From NCBI RefSeq assembly GCF_002727065.1, contig NZ_PDVP01000006.1, positions 62,001 to 126,000 of the forward strand: DNA of 64,000 nucleotides, given 5' to 3'. The DNA comes from Zhengella mangrovi. Its GTDB lineage: Bacteria > Pseudomonadota > Alphaproteobacteria > Rhizobiales > Rhizobiaceae. The position numbers were made by a program, and so were the translations under genes. A model generated the notes under the pieces. It saw nothing but the letters and a program-made list of their open reading frames with translations, searched no databases and was not told the DNA's origin. Shown piece after piece: positions 34,149 to 43,335 of this stretch (position 1 is its first letter; each line of letters begins with the position of its first letter).

Positions 34149-34853
34149 ATGTTCACCGTGGAGAACATCCAGGTCAGCTACAGCGGCATCCGCGCGCTCC
34201 GCGGCGTCTCCATCGAGGTCGCGGACGGCGAGACGGTCGCGCTCATCGGGCCGAACGGCGCGGGCAAATCCAGCCTGCTCAATACCGTTTCCGGCCTTGT
34301 CCGCCCGACGGCGGGCTCGGTCCGCTTCCAGGGCAGGGACCTGACGGGCAGCGCGCCCTGGACGGTGACACAAGCCGGCATCCTGCAGGTGCCCGAGGGC
34401 CGCCATGTCTTCTCGGAGATGTCGGTGCTGGAAAACCTGCTGATCGGCGAAACCGCCATGCACGGGCGCACGCCGACCCATGGCCTCGACGACATTTTCG
34501 CGCTGTTTCCCATCCTCGCGGAACGGCGCGAACAGCTCGCCGGGTCGCTCTCCGGCGGGCAGCAGCAGATGCTGGCCATCGCCCGCGGCCTGATGGGCGC
34601 ACCAAGGCTGCTGCTGCTCGACGAACCCAGCCTCGGCCTGGCCCCGGTGATCATCGCCCAGGTTTTTTCGGCCCTGGCGGAACTGAAGAAACAGGGCCTG
34701 ACCATCCTGCTGGTCGAGCAGAACGCGCACCTGGCGCTGTCGGCCTCGGACCGCACCTACGTCATCGAACAGGGCGTCCTCGTGAAATCCGGGAGAAGCG
34801 CCGACCTGCAGAACGATCCCGACATCACCGCATCCTATCTCGGCCAGGGTTGA
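34149..34853 (+). CDS. livF: ABC transporter ATPase LivF
   Basis: The 234-residue ATPase starts at the ATG at 34149, 5 bases after the livG stop. Walker A is GPNGAGKSS, the LivF-type segment is LQVPEGRHVFSEMSVLENL, the signature LSGGQQQM and Walker B LLLLDEPSLGLAP. It is the second ATPase of the HAAT transporter. Confidence 0.93.
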   Translation: MFTVENIQVSYSGIRALRGVSIEVADGETVALIGPNGAGKSSLLNTVSGLVRPTAGSVRFQGRDLTGSAPWTVTQAGILQVPEGRHVFSEMSVLENLLIGETAMHGRTPTHGLDDIFALFPILAERREQLAGSLSGGQQQMLAIARGLMGAPRLLLLDEPSLGLAPVIIAQVFSALAELKKQGLTILLVEQNAHLALSASDRTYVIEQGVLVKSGRSADLQNDPDITASYLGQG

Positions 34854-34888
34854 GGCTGGCCGCAACACCGCGAAAGGGAGGAATGACC

Positions 34889-36001
34889 ATGAGAAAACTG
34901 AAACTATCGTGCCTTGCCGCCACGGCGATCGCCCTGGCGACGCCCGTCCTGGCCGATGACGTCAAGGTCGGCGTCGTCGTCTCCACCACCCAGACCTACG
35001 CCTTCGTCGGCGTGCCTCTGGTCAACGGCATGAAGCTTGCCGCCGACGAGATCAGCGCCGGCAACGGCTGGGGCGGCAACAAGGTCGACATCGTCTACCA
35101 GGACAACCGCTCCGACAAGCAGGAGGCCATCGCGCTGATCACGCGGATGGCGGAATCGGAAAACGCCGACATCATCATCGGACCGATCGCGACCTCCGAG
35201 GCGATGGCGACCGGCCCGGTGGCCAACAGCCTGAAGATCCCGATGTTCACCACGGCGACGTCGCCCGCCGTGCTGGAGGCCGGCCCCTACATCTTCAAGT
35301 CGACCGAAACCGCCGATGCCTACCTGGCGCCGGTCGCCGAACAGGTCATTTCCATGGGACCGAAGTCCTGCTTCGTCGTGACCATCCGCGACAATGAAGG
35401 CTATGTGCGGCAACGAGACGTGTTCCGCGCCAGCCTGGAGAAGGCGGGCGTCAACATCGTCGGCGACGAGGGCATCCTGGCCGCCGACACCGACTTCACG
35501 GCCCTGTCGACCAAGATCGTTTCGGCAGAGCCGGACTGCCTGTTCGTGACCGCACCGCCGGAACAGGCCGCCAACATCATCATCCAGGCCAAGCAGGCCG
35601 GCCTCGAGCCCGACACCATCCTGGCGGGCGATTCCGGCGCCGGATCGCAGAAATTCATCGATGCCGGCGGTTCGGCCATCGAGGGAACGATCTTCCCGGC
35701 AAGCTTCGTGGCCGATTCGTCTGAAAGCGCGGCCGCCTTCGCGGCCAATTACCAGAAGGCCTACGGCAACGCGCCGGACCTCTGGGCGGCGACCGGCTAC
35801 ACGATGATGCAGACGGTGGCCAATGCCATCCGCAATGCCGGCAGCGACGTGACCCGCGACAGCCTGCGCGATGCCATGGCCGCGACCAAGGACATGCCGA
35901 TCGTCATGGGCCAGGGCAAGCTCACCTTCGACGAGAACCGCATCCCGCACATGGGCGGCATAGCGATGATGATCAAGGACGGCGGCTGGGCCAAGCCCTG
36001 A
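34889..36001 (+). CDS. ABC transporter substrate-binding protein, LivK/amide-binding type
   Basis: The 370-residue protein starts at the ATG at 34889, 7 bases after AGGGAGG. A signal peptide (cleavage near VLA-DDV) leads into a Leu/Ile/Val-binding-protein fold (GVPLVNGMKLAADEISAGNGWGGNKVDIVYQDNRSDKQEAI; Peripla_BP_6 type). It captures the ligand in the periplasm for LivHMGF. The position next to a catabolic P450 cluster suggests an aromatic or related acid rather than an amino acid, which is an inference. A strong hairpin follows the gene. Confidence 0.92.
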   Translation: MRKLKLSCLAATAIALATPVLADDVKVGVVVSTTQTYAFVGVPLVNGMKLAADEISAGNGWGGNKVDIVYQDNRSDKQEAIALITRMAESENADIIIGPIATSEAMATGPVANSLKIPMFTTATSPAVLEAGPYIFKSTETADAYLAPVAEQVISMGPKSCFVVTIRDNEGYVRQRDVFRASLEKAGVNIVGDEGILAADTDFTALSTKIVSAEPDCLFVTAPPEQAANIIIQAKQAGLEPDTILAGDSGAGSQKFIDAGGSAIEGTIFPASFVADSSESAAAFAANYQKAYGNAPDLWAATGYTMMQTVANAIRNAGSDVTRDSLRDAMAATKDMPIVMGQGKLTFDENRIPHMGGIAMMIKDGGWAKP

Positions 36002-36017
36002 CCGGCGGACAACACGG

Positions 36018-36047
36018 CGCGCGCGGGGTCAGACATCCTCGCGCGCG
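36018..36047 (+). terminator. strong GC hairpin after the binding-protein gene (no T tail)
   Basis: An 11-bp stem, CGCGCGCGGGG (36018-36028) with CCTCGCGCGCG (36037-36047), one G-U pair, has an 8-base loop. Without a T-run it may protect the mRNA 3' end or partly reduce transcription into the following SDR gene, rather than act as a classical terminator. Confidence 0.5.
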
Positions 36048-36070
36048 ACGCCTTCCAGGAGATTTCTGCC

Positions 36071-36850
36071 ATGGATCTGGGCATCGGCGGACGGCACGCC
36101 ATCGTGTGCGCCTCGAGCAAGGGACTGGGCCGCGCCTGCGCCACCGAACTGGCGCGCAACGGCGTCCTGGTGACGATCAACGGCACCAGCCGCGAACGGC
36201 TCGAGCAGGCGGCAAGCGACATCGAGCGGGAGACGGGCGCAAGCGTGACGCCTGTCGTCGGTGACGTCTCCACCCCCGAAGGCCGGGCCGCCCTCCTGGC
36301 GGCCTGCCCGGAGCCCGACATCCTCGTGAACAACAATGCCGGCCCGCCGCTGAAGGATTTCCGCGAGGTGGACCCGGACGCCATGCGCCGCGGGCTTGAG
36401 CAGAACATGATCGCGCCGATCGAGATGATCAAGCTGGTCATCGACGGCATGCAGGCGCGCAGGTTCGGCCGGATCGTCAACATCACCTCGGCCTCGGTGA
36501 AGATGCCGATCCTCGGTCTCGACCTGTCCAGCGGTGCCCGCGCCGGACTGACCGGGTTCCTCGCCGGCGTCGCGCGATCCGTCGTCAAGGACAACGTCAC
36601 CATCAACTTCCTGCTGCCGGGCATGTTCGCCACCGACCGGCTGATGGACAGCCACGTGGTCTCCGCGCAGATGAAAGGCACGACGACGGAGGCCTACCGT
36701 GCGGCCATCCTCGCCACGCTGCCGGCGGGGCGGTTCGGCGAACCGTCGGAGTTCGGCCAGGCCTGCGCCTACCTGTGCAGCGCCGGTGCCGGCTACGTGA
36801 CCGGGCAGAACCTCCTCATCGACGGCGGCTGGCACCCGTCCGCGTTCTGA
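36071..36850 (+). CDS. SDR-like protein lacking the catalytic Tyr-Lys motif
   Basis: The 259-residue protein has the SDR fold: cofactor loop CASSKGLGRACA, NNNAGPP, NITSASVKMPILGLD and the C-terminal TGQNLLIDGGWHP. At the place of Tyr-x3-Lys it has LDLSSGARAGL, so the classical catalytic pair is missing. This matches a FabG-like SDR subgroup in which the Tyr is not conserved. It may bind NAD(P) with a different mechanism or be non-catalytic. It is the last plus-strand gene of the ABC transporter unit. Confidence 0.85.
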   Translation: MDLGIGGRHAIVCASSKGLGRACATELARNGVLVTINGTSRERLEQAASDIERETGASVTPVVGDVSTPEGRAALLAACPEPDILVNNNAGPPLKDFREVDPDAMRRGLEQNMIAPIEMIKLVIDGMQARRFGRIVNITSASVKMPILGLDLSSGARAGLTGFLAGVARSVVKDNVTINFLLPGMFATDRLMDSHVVSAQMKGTTTEAYRAAILATLPAGRFGEPSEFGQACAYLCSAGAGYVTGQNLLIDGGWHPSAF

Positions 36851-36883
36851 CCCGGCGGCCATCGCGTCCCGGCGATCGCACCG

Positions 36884-37591
36884 TCACCGTCCGCAGAGCG
36901 CGAACAGGGAGCCGCGCGAGGAGATGCCGAGTTTCTGGTAGGCGCGCTGGCGGTAGGTCACGACGCTCGTCGCGGCGATCCCCAGATCGGCGGCAATCGC
37001 CTCGGCTTTCCGGCCGGACAGGATGCCGAGGCACACGTCGCGTTCGCGCTCCGACAGGACGGCCAGCGGCAACGGGTAACCCGGCTCGGTACGGGCCTCG
37101 AAATGCGCCAGGGCCAGGCGGCCGATGATCGTCTCCAGCGGCCGCGGTGCCGCGATCCCGTCGCTTTCCGCATGGTAGAGGTTGACTGCCAGCCTGAGAG
37201 AGGGGCCGGCAGCGACCACGGCCGTCTTGCCGGCCAGCCCCGGCCGGTCATAGAACCGCGCGCGATAGTCGGCGGACATGTTCCCGGCGATGTCGCGGCT
37301 GTCGATACAGCGCAGGGACCCCGGCGCCATCCCGAGCGCGATGTCATGGACTGGATCCTGGCGGAACCAGCCACGCAGGTATTCCGCCCCGAGGCTGCGG
37401 CCCAGCGCCTGGGCGCGAAAATTGCGCGACAGAAGGCAGGCGGCCGCATCGGCGGCATAGCTGAAGACCATGACCTGCGCCGCCCCGGTCCTGCCGACGA
37501 GATCGACGAAGGCATCCGTCCAGCCGGCTTCGCCCTGGCTGGCAAGGCAGGCGTCGATGGCTTCCAGCAGCGTCCCGGTTGCGGTTTCCAA
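36884..37591 (-). CDS. LuxR-family transcriptional regulator
   Basis: The protein ends with a LuxR-type helix-turn-helix (LSERERDVCLGILSGRKAEAIAADLGIAATSVVTYRQRAYQKLGISSR). The first 165 residues form an unassigned sensing domain without the acyl-homoserine-lactone binding residues I would expect. TTG at 37591 is preferred as start (235 residues), because GGGAGG lies 8 bases upstream; the ATG at 37624 has no ribosome binding site. It is divergent from the second FAD hydroxylase and probably controls it. Confidence 0.87.
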   Translation of the reverse strand: METATGTLLEAIDACLASQGEAGWTDAFVDLVGRTGAAQVMVFSYAADAAACLLSRNFRAQALGRSLGAEYLRGWFRQDPVHDIALGMAPGSLRCIDSRDIAGNMSADYRARFYDRPGLAGKTAVVAAGPSLRLAVNLYHAESDGIAAPRPLETIIGRLALAHFEARTEPGYPLPLAVLSERERDVCLGILSGRKAEAIAADLGIAATSVVTYRQRAYQKLGISSRGSLFALCGR

Positions 37592-37670
37592 GCAGTGTCC
37601 TCCCAAAAACAGGACAGAATTCACAGGGCAGAGCCGTTATACGATGATCAGAGCACGGAGGAAGACTGTC

Positions 37671-39275
37671 ATGCGTCCCGCAGGTCGAGGCGAGCTGGAC
37701 TCGCTCTATTTCACCTATCCCCATTTCGCGCCACCGCATCGCCCGGCAGATGAACCCGAGCGGCCGGTCGCCATCGTCGGAGCGGGTCCCGTCGGCATGG
37801 TCGCCGCCCTGACGCTCGCCCATCACGGCGTGCGCAGCATCCTCCTGGACAACAAGGCCACGTTCAACGACGGCAGCCGGGCCATCTGCATTTCCCGGTC
37901 GAGTTTCCATATTCTCGACCACCTCGGCGTGGTTGCGCCATTTCTCGAGAAATCACTCGGCTGGACGCTGGGGCGCAGCTTCTACCGCGGGCAGCAGATC
38001 CTCGAGTTCGCCATGCCCGACAGCGGCGACGAGAAATTCCGCCCGATGTACAATCTCGAGCAGCAATATATCGAAGCCTTCCTGTGGGACGCCGTCTCCC
38101 GGTCCGGCCTGATCGAGACGCGCTGGCAGAGCGAGGTCACCGGTCTTGCCGAGGGTGACGGCCAGGTACGGCTTTCCGTTGCCGACCCGAACGGCACCTA
38201 CACCCTGCCCGCGCAATGGGTGATCGCCACCGACGGCGCCCGGAGCACCATCCGCGGGCTGTGCGGGCTGCGGCTCAAGGGCGAGAATTACGAAGGGCGC
38301 TACGTGATTGCCGACGTGCAGATGGATCACGACTACCCGACGATCCGGCGTGCACTGTTCGACCCGGTGTCGCGGCCCGGCGGCACCGTCCTCATCCATC
38401 GCCAGCCCGACAACATCTGGCGTATCGACTACCAGTTGCGGGAGGATGAAAGCGCCGAGGAAGCGACGCGGGAAGAAAACGTGCGCGCAGCCGTTGCCAG
38501 CGTGCTGGCCGAAATCGGCCACCAGGGCGACTGGGATCTCGAATGGTGGAGCATCTATTCGGCCAACACGCTGCTGCTCGACGACTATCGCCAGGGACGG
38601 ATCTTCTTTGCCGGCGACAGCGCCCATATCGTGCCGATTTTCGGCGTGCGCGGCCTGAACAACGGCATCGCCGACGGGCACAACATCGGCTGGAAACTCG
38701 CTTCCGTCATCCAGGGCATGGCCGGCGAGGCGCTTCTCGACAGCTATACGCCGGAGCGGCGGGGAGCGACCCTCGACGTCTTCGCCAATGCGAGCAAGAG
38801 CACCCGCTTCATGACGCCTCCCAGCAAGGGATGGCGGGTGATGCGCGATGCCGCGCTCTCGCTTGCGCTGACCCGCCCGAGCGCCGGCATGCTCGCCAAT
38901 CCGCGGCAGATGACACCCTATACCTATGCGCAAAGCCCGGCGACGGCCGGCGACGACCCGGCATTCCCGGCCGGACCGGTGCCCGGCGCCATGATGCCGG
39001 ACGCGGCGCTGGACGGCGGCTTCCTGTCCGACCGCCTCGGCGAAGCGTGGACGCTGATCCTGTTCGGCACGAACGACATGCCGGCCCTGCCCGGCATCAC
39101 GCAGGTGGCGCTTCCCGCCGACGGACCGGCAGCAGACCGGTATGGCGCGGTGGATGGCACCGCCTACCTCGTGCGGCCCGACCTTCACATCGCCGCGCGC
39201 TGGCGGCATGCCCGCCCGGAAGCCGTGCGCAAGACCCTGACCGACATCCTCGCGCTGCAGGAGGAAGCCGCATGA
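37671..39275 (+). CDS. FAD-dependent aromatic hydroxylase (MhpA-like), second copy
   Basis: The 534-residue protein starts at ATG 37671 behind CGGAGGAAGAC. It has GAGPVG (37-42), ATDGARSTIR and FAGDSAHIVPIFGVRGLNNG, the class A flavin monooxygenase FAD motifs, plus the C-terminal thioredoxin-like extension. It is a distant homologue of the hydroxylase at 12374 (same length and architecture). It likely hydroxylates a phenolic compound using NAD(P)H and O2. The stop overlaps the start of the DUF2783 gene; the divergent LuxR gene is the probable regulator. Confidence 0.9.
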   Translation: MRPAGRGELDSLYFTYPHFAPPHRPADEPERPVAIVGAGPVGMVAALTLAHHGVRSILLDNKATFNDGSRAICISRSSFHILDHLGVVAPFLEKSLGWTLGRSFYRGQQILEFAMPDSGDEKFRPMYNLEQQYIEAFLWDAVSRSGLIETRWQSEVTGLAEGDGQVRLSVADPNGTYTLPAQWVIATDGARSTIRGLCGLRLKGENYEGRYVIADVQMDHDYPTIRRALFDPVSRPGGTVLIHRQPDNIWRIDYQLREDESAEEATREENVRAAVASVLAEIGHQGDWDLEWWSIYSANTLLLDDYRQGRIFFAGDSAHIVPIFGVRGLNNGIADGHNIGWKLASVIQGMAGEALLDSYTPERRGATLDVFANASKSTRFMTPPSKGWRVMRDAALSLALTRPSAGMLANPRQMTPYTYAQSPATAGDDPAFPAGPVPGAMMPDAALDGGFLSDRLGEAWTLILFGTNDMPALPGITQVALPADGPAADRYGAVDGTAYLVRPDLHIAARWRHARPEAVRKTLTDILALQEEAA

Positions 39276-39451
39276 GACGCGAACAGATCGAGACCATTTA
39301 CGAGGCCCTCGCCGAGGCCATCGACGCCGTTGGAGCGGGACAGAGCGAGGTCTATCTCGCCAAGGTCGCGCTGGCCCTCGCGGAGACGCTCGACGATCCG
39401 GACCGGGCGCTCGCCGTGATTGCCGAGTGCAGGACCGGCCTTGCCGGGTGA
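39272..39451 (+). CDS. DUF2783-like small protein, second copy
   Basis: The 59-residue helical protein (ETIYEALAEAI, VYLAKVALALAETLDDPDRALAVI) overlaps the hydroxylase stop by 4 bases (ATGA). It resembles the DUF2783 protein at 12169 in size, helix pattern and the fixed position after a hydroxylase of the same family; identity is low. Such coupling suggests stoichiometric production with the hydroxylase. Function is unknown. Confidence 0.65.
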   Translation: MRREQIETIYEALAEAIDAVGAGQSEVYLAKVALALAETLDDPDRALAVIAECRTGLAG

Positions 39452-39562
39452 AAGGCACAGGCCGGTCTCACTTGCGGCCAGGGCGCGGCGTCCTCGGGAC
39501 CGGTCGGATCGGATGGCTGCTGGCGCGGGGTGCCTTTGATCGCGGTGACGGCCGGCGGCGCA

Positions 39563-40372
39563 TCACGCCATGCCGGCGACCCGTGCAACGGGGCCTGACG
39601 GCCCTTCCCGACATGCGGCCGCGGCCTGTGCTGCAAAGACCTGCCCGATGCCGATCATGACCGGCCCTTCCAGACCCAGGGTCGTGGCACCGAGGGCAAG
39701 GTCCGCCAGGCGCCCGAACCAGCGGGCCTCCCCGGGGCGGCTGACCGAGGCGGCCATGACCACGGGCGTTTCACCGGAAAGCCCTGCCGCGACAAGACGC
39801 CGGGAAATCGCCGCCGCCATGCGGCCCCCCATGTAGAAGATCGTCGTCGTCGCCGGATCGGCGAGGCACTGCCAGTCGACCGTATCGGGCAGTTCGCCCT
39901 TGCGGCTGTGGCCGGTCACGAAACGGACCGACTGGGCGCAATCGCGATGGGTCAGGGAAATGCCGAGCGACGAGGCCATGGCCAGTGCCGAGGTTATGCC
40001 CGGCACGACGGTGACCGGGATGCCCTCGGCGTTGAGCCGCTCGATCTCCTCGCCGGCCCGCCCGAAGATCATCGGGTCGCCGCCCTTGAGGCGGACCACG
40101 TGGCGGCCCGACCTGGCGAGGCGCACCATCATGTCGTTGATGTCGTCCTGCCGGCAGCTTTCGCGCCCGCCGCGCTTGCCGACGAGCATCCGGTGCGCCG
40201 TCTCGCGCGCCAGTGCCAGGATCTCGTCCGACACCAGGTCGTCGAACAGGATCACGTCGGCGGACTGCAGTGCCTTGAGCGCCTTGACCGTCAGCAGGTC
40301 CGGATCGCCCGGTCCCGCACCGACCAGCGTCACCCGTCCAAGGTCACTCGGCTGCGGCAATCGTGTGGGCAT
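39563..40372 (-). CDS. cobA: uroporphyrinogen-III C-methyltransferase (SUMT/CobA)
   Basis: The 269-residue protein contains only the methyltransferase module: VTLVGAGPGDPDLLTVKALKAL, VGKRGGRESCRQDDIN, RLKGGDPMIFGRAGEE and VPGITSA. It uses S-adenosylmethionine to make precorrin-2. Here it presumably supplies siroheme for NirB; the dehydrogenase/chelatase part of CysG is absent and must be elsewhere. The start at 40372 overlaps the nasA end by 29 bases, making it the last gene of the nitrate operon. Confidence 0.92.
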   Translation of the reverse strand: MPTRLPQPSDLGRVTLVGAGPGDPDLLTVKALKALQSADVILFDDLVSDEILALARETAHRMLVGKRGGRESCRQDDINDMMVRLARSGRHVVRLKGGDPMIFGRAGEEIERLNAEGIPVTVVPGITSALAMASSLGISLTHRDCAQSVRFVTGHSRKGELPDTVDWQCLADPATTTIFYMGGRMAAAISRRLVAAGLSGETPVVMAASVSRPGEARWFGRLADLALGATTLGLEGPVMIGIGQVFAAQAAAACREGPSGPVARVAGMA

Positions 40373-43001
40373 GTATGATCTCCATGATTTCGGCCCGGCA
40401 GGAACCGCAACTGGTTCCCGCTGCCGTCCGTTTCCCGACGTCCTCGGCATCGCGGCAGCCGGCGCGCACGGCATCGGCGATCTGGTTGGCGCCGATCCCC
40501 ATGCAGGAACAGACGATTGCGCCCTTGTCCGGCATGTCTGCCGGAGGCCGCCCGGCAAGAACGCGCCAGCGTTCCTGCGGCGTGCCGAACTCGGCCAGCA
40601 ACTGCTGCACGGCGAAGCTGCGCGACAGCGCCGCAGGCGTGCGCGCCATGTACATGGCCGCGCTCATCCGGCTGCCGGAAAAGGTCGCCGCCCGCAGGAT
40701 GCCCTGCGACTGATCGAGCGCGGTCAGGGTATCGTCGCCGGCCGGCAGCGCGAGGTGGCCGTGCAGGAACCGGACCAGGTTTCCCGGGTCCTCGTTGACG
40801 GCGAACTCCAGCCGCCAGCCCGCGTCGGCCGGCGCCATGGCCCAGTAGTCGAGCCGGTCGACACGTGGCCTTTCCCGGCTGACGAGAAAGCCATGCCAGG
40901 AGAACGCGGCCTTGCGGACCGTGACCATGGACCCTTTCGAGGCCGGCTGGCCGGAGACGGGGTCGGTGTTGGCGGCGACGAGCGCGTCGACCCTGGCCGC
41001 CGATGCCGTCGTCCCGTTCCAGTGCATGGGCACGAACACATTGCCCGGCTTCTGGCCGGTCGAGACCATGGCACGGACCACGATGGCGGCATCGCCCGCG
41101 GAGAGCCGCACCAGGTCGGCCGGCCCGATCCCGAGACGCGCGGCATCCGCCGGATGGATCTCGCAATAGGGTTCGGCGATATGGGCGCTCAGGCGGGGTG
41201 AGCGGCCGGTGCGTGTCATCGTGTGCCACTGGTCGCGGATGCGGCCCGTGTTCAACCGCATCACGCCGGGACCGGCGATGGTTCCCGCCGGCTGCGAAAC
41301 GGGGATGAAGCGTGCCTTGCGGTCCGGCGTGAAGAACCCGCCGTCGGCGAAGAACCGCGTGGTCCGGGCCGGATCGAACGCCTTTGCCTGCGGCCATTGG
41401 AACGGCGGCAGGGCGTCGTAATCCGCGCCCGGCAGTCCGGCCAGGGCGCCGATGTCCAGATCGCGCCGGCCAGCATTGCCGCGACCGGTCAGGGCCGCGT
41501 GTTCGCCGAAGATCGAGGCCGCGTCCGGCCAGTCGAAGGCCCGGCCCCACCCCATCCGCTGCCCGACCTGCGCCATTTGCCACCAGTCTGCACGGGCTTC
41601 GCCGGGCGCCGGAAGAAAGGCGCGCTGGCGCGAGATCCGGCGTTCGGAATTGGTCACCGTCCCGTCCTTCTCGCCCCAGGCCAGCGACGGCAGTTTCACA
41701 TGGGCGAGGCGCGTCGTATCGGTTTGCGCGACGACATCCGACACGACAACGAAGGGGCAAGCGGCCAGCGCTTCGGCGACCCGGTCGGCCTGAGGCATCG
41801 AGACAACCGGGTTGGTGCCCATGATCCAGATCGCCCGGATGCGCCCGTCGGCCACCGCCTGGAACATCTCCACGGCCTTCAGGCCCGGCCTGACGGCCAT
41901 CCGCGGCGCCTGCCAGAAATCCTGCACCAGCGTGCGATGATCGGCATTCTCAATGTCCAGGTGGGCGGCCAGCATGTTGGCCAGGCCGCCGACCTCGCGG
42001 CCCCCCATGGCATTGGGCTGGCCGGTGAGCGAGAACGGCCCCATGCCGCGCCGGCCGATGCGCGCCGTGGCCAGGTGGCAGTTGATGATCGCGTTGACCT
42101 TGTCGGTCCCCGCCACCGACTGGTTGACGCCCTGGCTATAGCAGGTCACGACCTTTTCGCTCCCGCACCAGAGGCGGTAGAATTCCTGCACCTCGCGCCC
42201 GGACAGGCCGGTGGTCCGGGCCACGGCTTCGGTGGTCCAGCGCGCGGCTTCCACCTGCGCCTCTCCCAGACCCGCCGTATGGGCCTCCACCCAGTCGCGC
42301 GCCACGTGGCCGTTGGCGACGATCCAGTTCAGGAGGCCGTTGAACAATGCCACATCGCTGTCCGGCTCGATGGCCAGGTGGCTGTCGGCGAGGTCGGCCG
42401 TCCTGGTGCGGCGCGGGTCGACCAGGACCACCCGCATCTCCGGACGGCGCTGCCGTGCCGCTGCGATCCGCTGGTAGAGCACCGGATGGCACCAGAGCAG
42501 GTTCGATCCTGCCAGCACGACCACGTCGGCCTCCTCGAGGTCCTCGTAGGTTCCCGGCACGGTGTCGGAACCGAAGGCGCGGCGGTGGCCGGCCACGGAA
42601 GAGGCCATGCAGAGGCGCGAGTTGGTGTCGATGTTGGCCGATCCGATGAAGCCCTTCATCAGCTTGTTGGCGACGTAGTAATCCTCGGTCAGGATCTGCC
42701 CGGAGACATAAAACGCGACGCTGTCGGGTCCGTGCCGGGCAACGGTCTGCGAGAAGCGGGCGGCCACGTGGTCCAGCCCCTCGTCCCAGGAGGCGCGGGC
42801 CCCGCCGATCTCGGGGTGCAGGAGACGGCCGCCCAGCCCCAGCGTCTCGCCGAGCGCGCTCCCCTTGGAGCAGAGCCGGCCGAAGTTCGCCGGATGATCC
42901 GGATCGCCCTTTACGGTCACCGAACCATCGGCCTCCGTCGTGGTCAATATCCCGCACCCGACACCGCAATAGGGACAGGCCGTGCGCACGCTGCCCTGCA
43001 T
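40344..43001 (-). CDS. nasA: assimilatory nitrate reductase, catalytic subunit
   Basis: The 885-residue molybdenum enzyme has an N-terminal [4Fe-4S] site (CPYCGVGC, later GRLCSKG), the central bis-MGD cofactor domain (NSRLCMASSVAGHRRAFG; QGVNQSVAGTDKVNAIINCHLATGRIG-like region) and a C-terminal BFD-like [2Fe-2S] module (VCSCMGIG, TSCGSCRAE) typical of NasA types that accept electrons from NADH- or ferredoxin-linked partners. It reduces nitrate to nitrite in the cytoplasm. The ATG at 43001 follows GGAGG and lies directly beside the nirD stop. Confidence 0.95.
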   Translation of the reverse strand: MQGSVRTACPYCGVGCGILTTTEADGSVTVKGDPDHPANFGRLCSKGSALGETLGLGGRLLHPEIGGARASWDEGLDHVAARFSQTVARHGPDSVAFYVSGQILTEDYYVANKLMKGFIGSANIDTNSRLCMASSVAGHRRAFGSDTVPGTYEDLEEADVVVLAGSNLLWCHPVLYQRIAAARQRRPEMRVVLVDPRRTRTADLADSHLAIEPDSDVALFNGLLNWIVANGHVARDWVEAHTAGLGEAQVEAARWTTEAVARTTGLSGREVQEFYRLWCGSEKVVTCYSQGVNQSVAGTDKVNAIINCHLATARIGRRGMGPFSLTGQPNAMGGREVGGLANMLAAHLDIENADHRTLVQDFWQAPRMAVRPGLKAVEMFQAVADGRIRAIWIMGTNPVVSMPQADRVAEALAACPFVVVSDVVAQTDTTRLAHVKLPSLAWGEKDGTVTNSERRISRQRAFLPAPGEARADWWQMAQVGQRMGWGRAFDWPDAASIFGEHAALTGRGNAGRRDLDIGALAGLPGADYDALPPFQWPQAKAFDPARTTRFFADGGFFTPDRKARFIPVSQPAGTIAGPGVMRLNTGRIRDQWHTMTRTGRSPRLSAHIAEPYCEIHPADAARLGIGPADLVRLSAGDAAIVVRAMVSTGQKPGNVFVPMHWNGTTASAARVDALVAANTDPVSGQPASKGSMVTVRKAAFSWHGFLVSRERPRVDRLDYWAMAPADAGWRLEFAVNEDPGNLVRFLHGHLALPAGDDTLTALDQSQGILRAATFSGSRMSAAMYMARTPAALSRSFAVQQLLAEFGTPQERWRVLAGRPPADMPDKGAIVCSCMGIGANQIADAVRAGCRDAEDVGKRTAAGTSCGSCRAEIMEIIHAHTIAAAE

Positions 43002-43002
43002 G

Positions 43003-43335
43003 TCAGCCTCCGGCACCGAGATCCAGGAGCACGGTCCCGGCGTCCAGCATCACCGGGAAGGATTGCGTCGCTCCCTCGTCGGCGCCCTGCGCCTTTCCGC
43101 TTTCGAGCGAGATCACCCAGTTGTGCAGCGGGCAGGTGACGCAGCCATCGTGCACGATCCCCTGGCTGAGCGGTCCTCCGCGATGCGGACACCGGTCCTC
43201 CAGTGCGAAAAGCCGGTCATCGGCGGTACGGAAAACGGCGATGGTCATGTCGCCGTTCTTCACGCAGCGCGCACCCTGGCGCGGAATGTCGTCGATGGAT
43301 CCGACGACGACCCAGTTGCGTGTCATGGCATTCAT
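43003..43335 (-). CDS. nirD: nitrite reductase small subunit (Rieske type)
   Basis: The 110-residue protein has a complete Rieske [2Fe-2S] site: C49-P-H51 in RCPHRGG and C68-P-L-H71 in CPLHNW. It supports the large subunit NirB during reduction of nitrite to ammonium. Its start overlaps the nirB stop and its stop directly precedes the nasA start. Confidence 0.93.
   Translation of the reverse strand: MNAMTRNWVVVGSIDDIPRQGARCVKNGDMTIAVFRTADDRLFALEDRCPHRGGPLSQGIVHDGCVTCPLHNWVISLESGKAQGADEGATQSFPVMLDAGTVLLDLGAGG

Noticed and set aside
36884-37624. Quorum-sensing LuxR with an acyl-homoserine-lactone domain
   Set aside because: I could not recognise the usual ligand-binding residues of the autoinducer domain, and no luxI-type gene is nearby.
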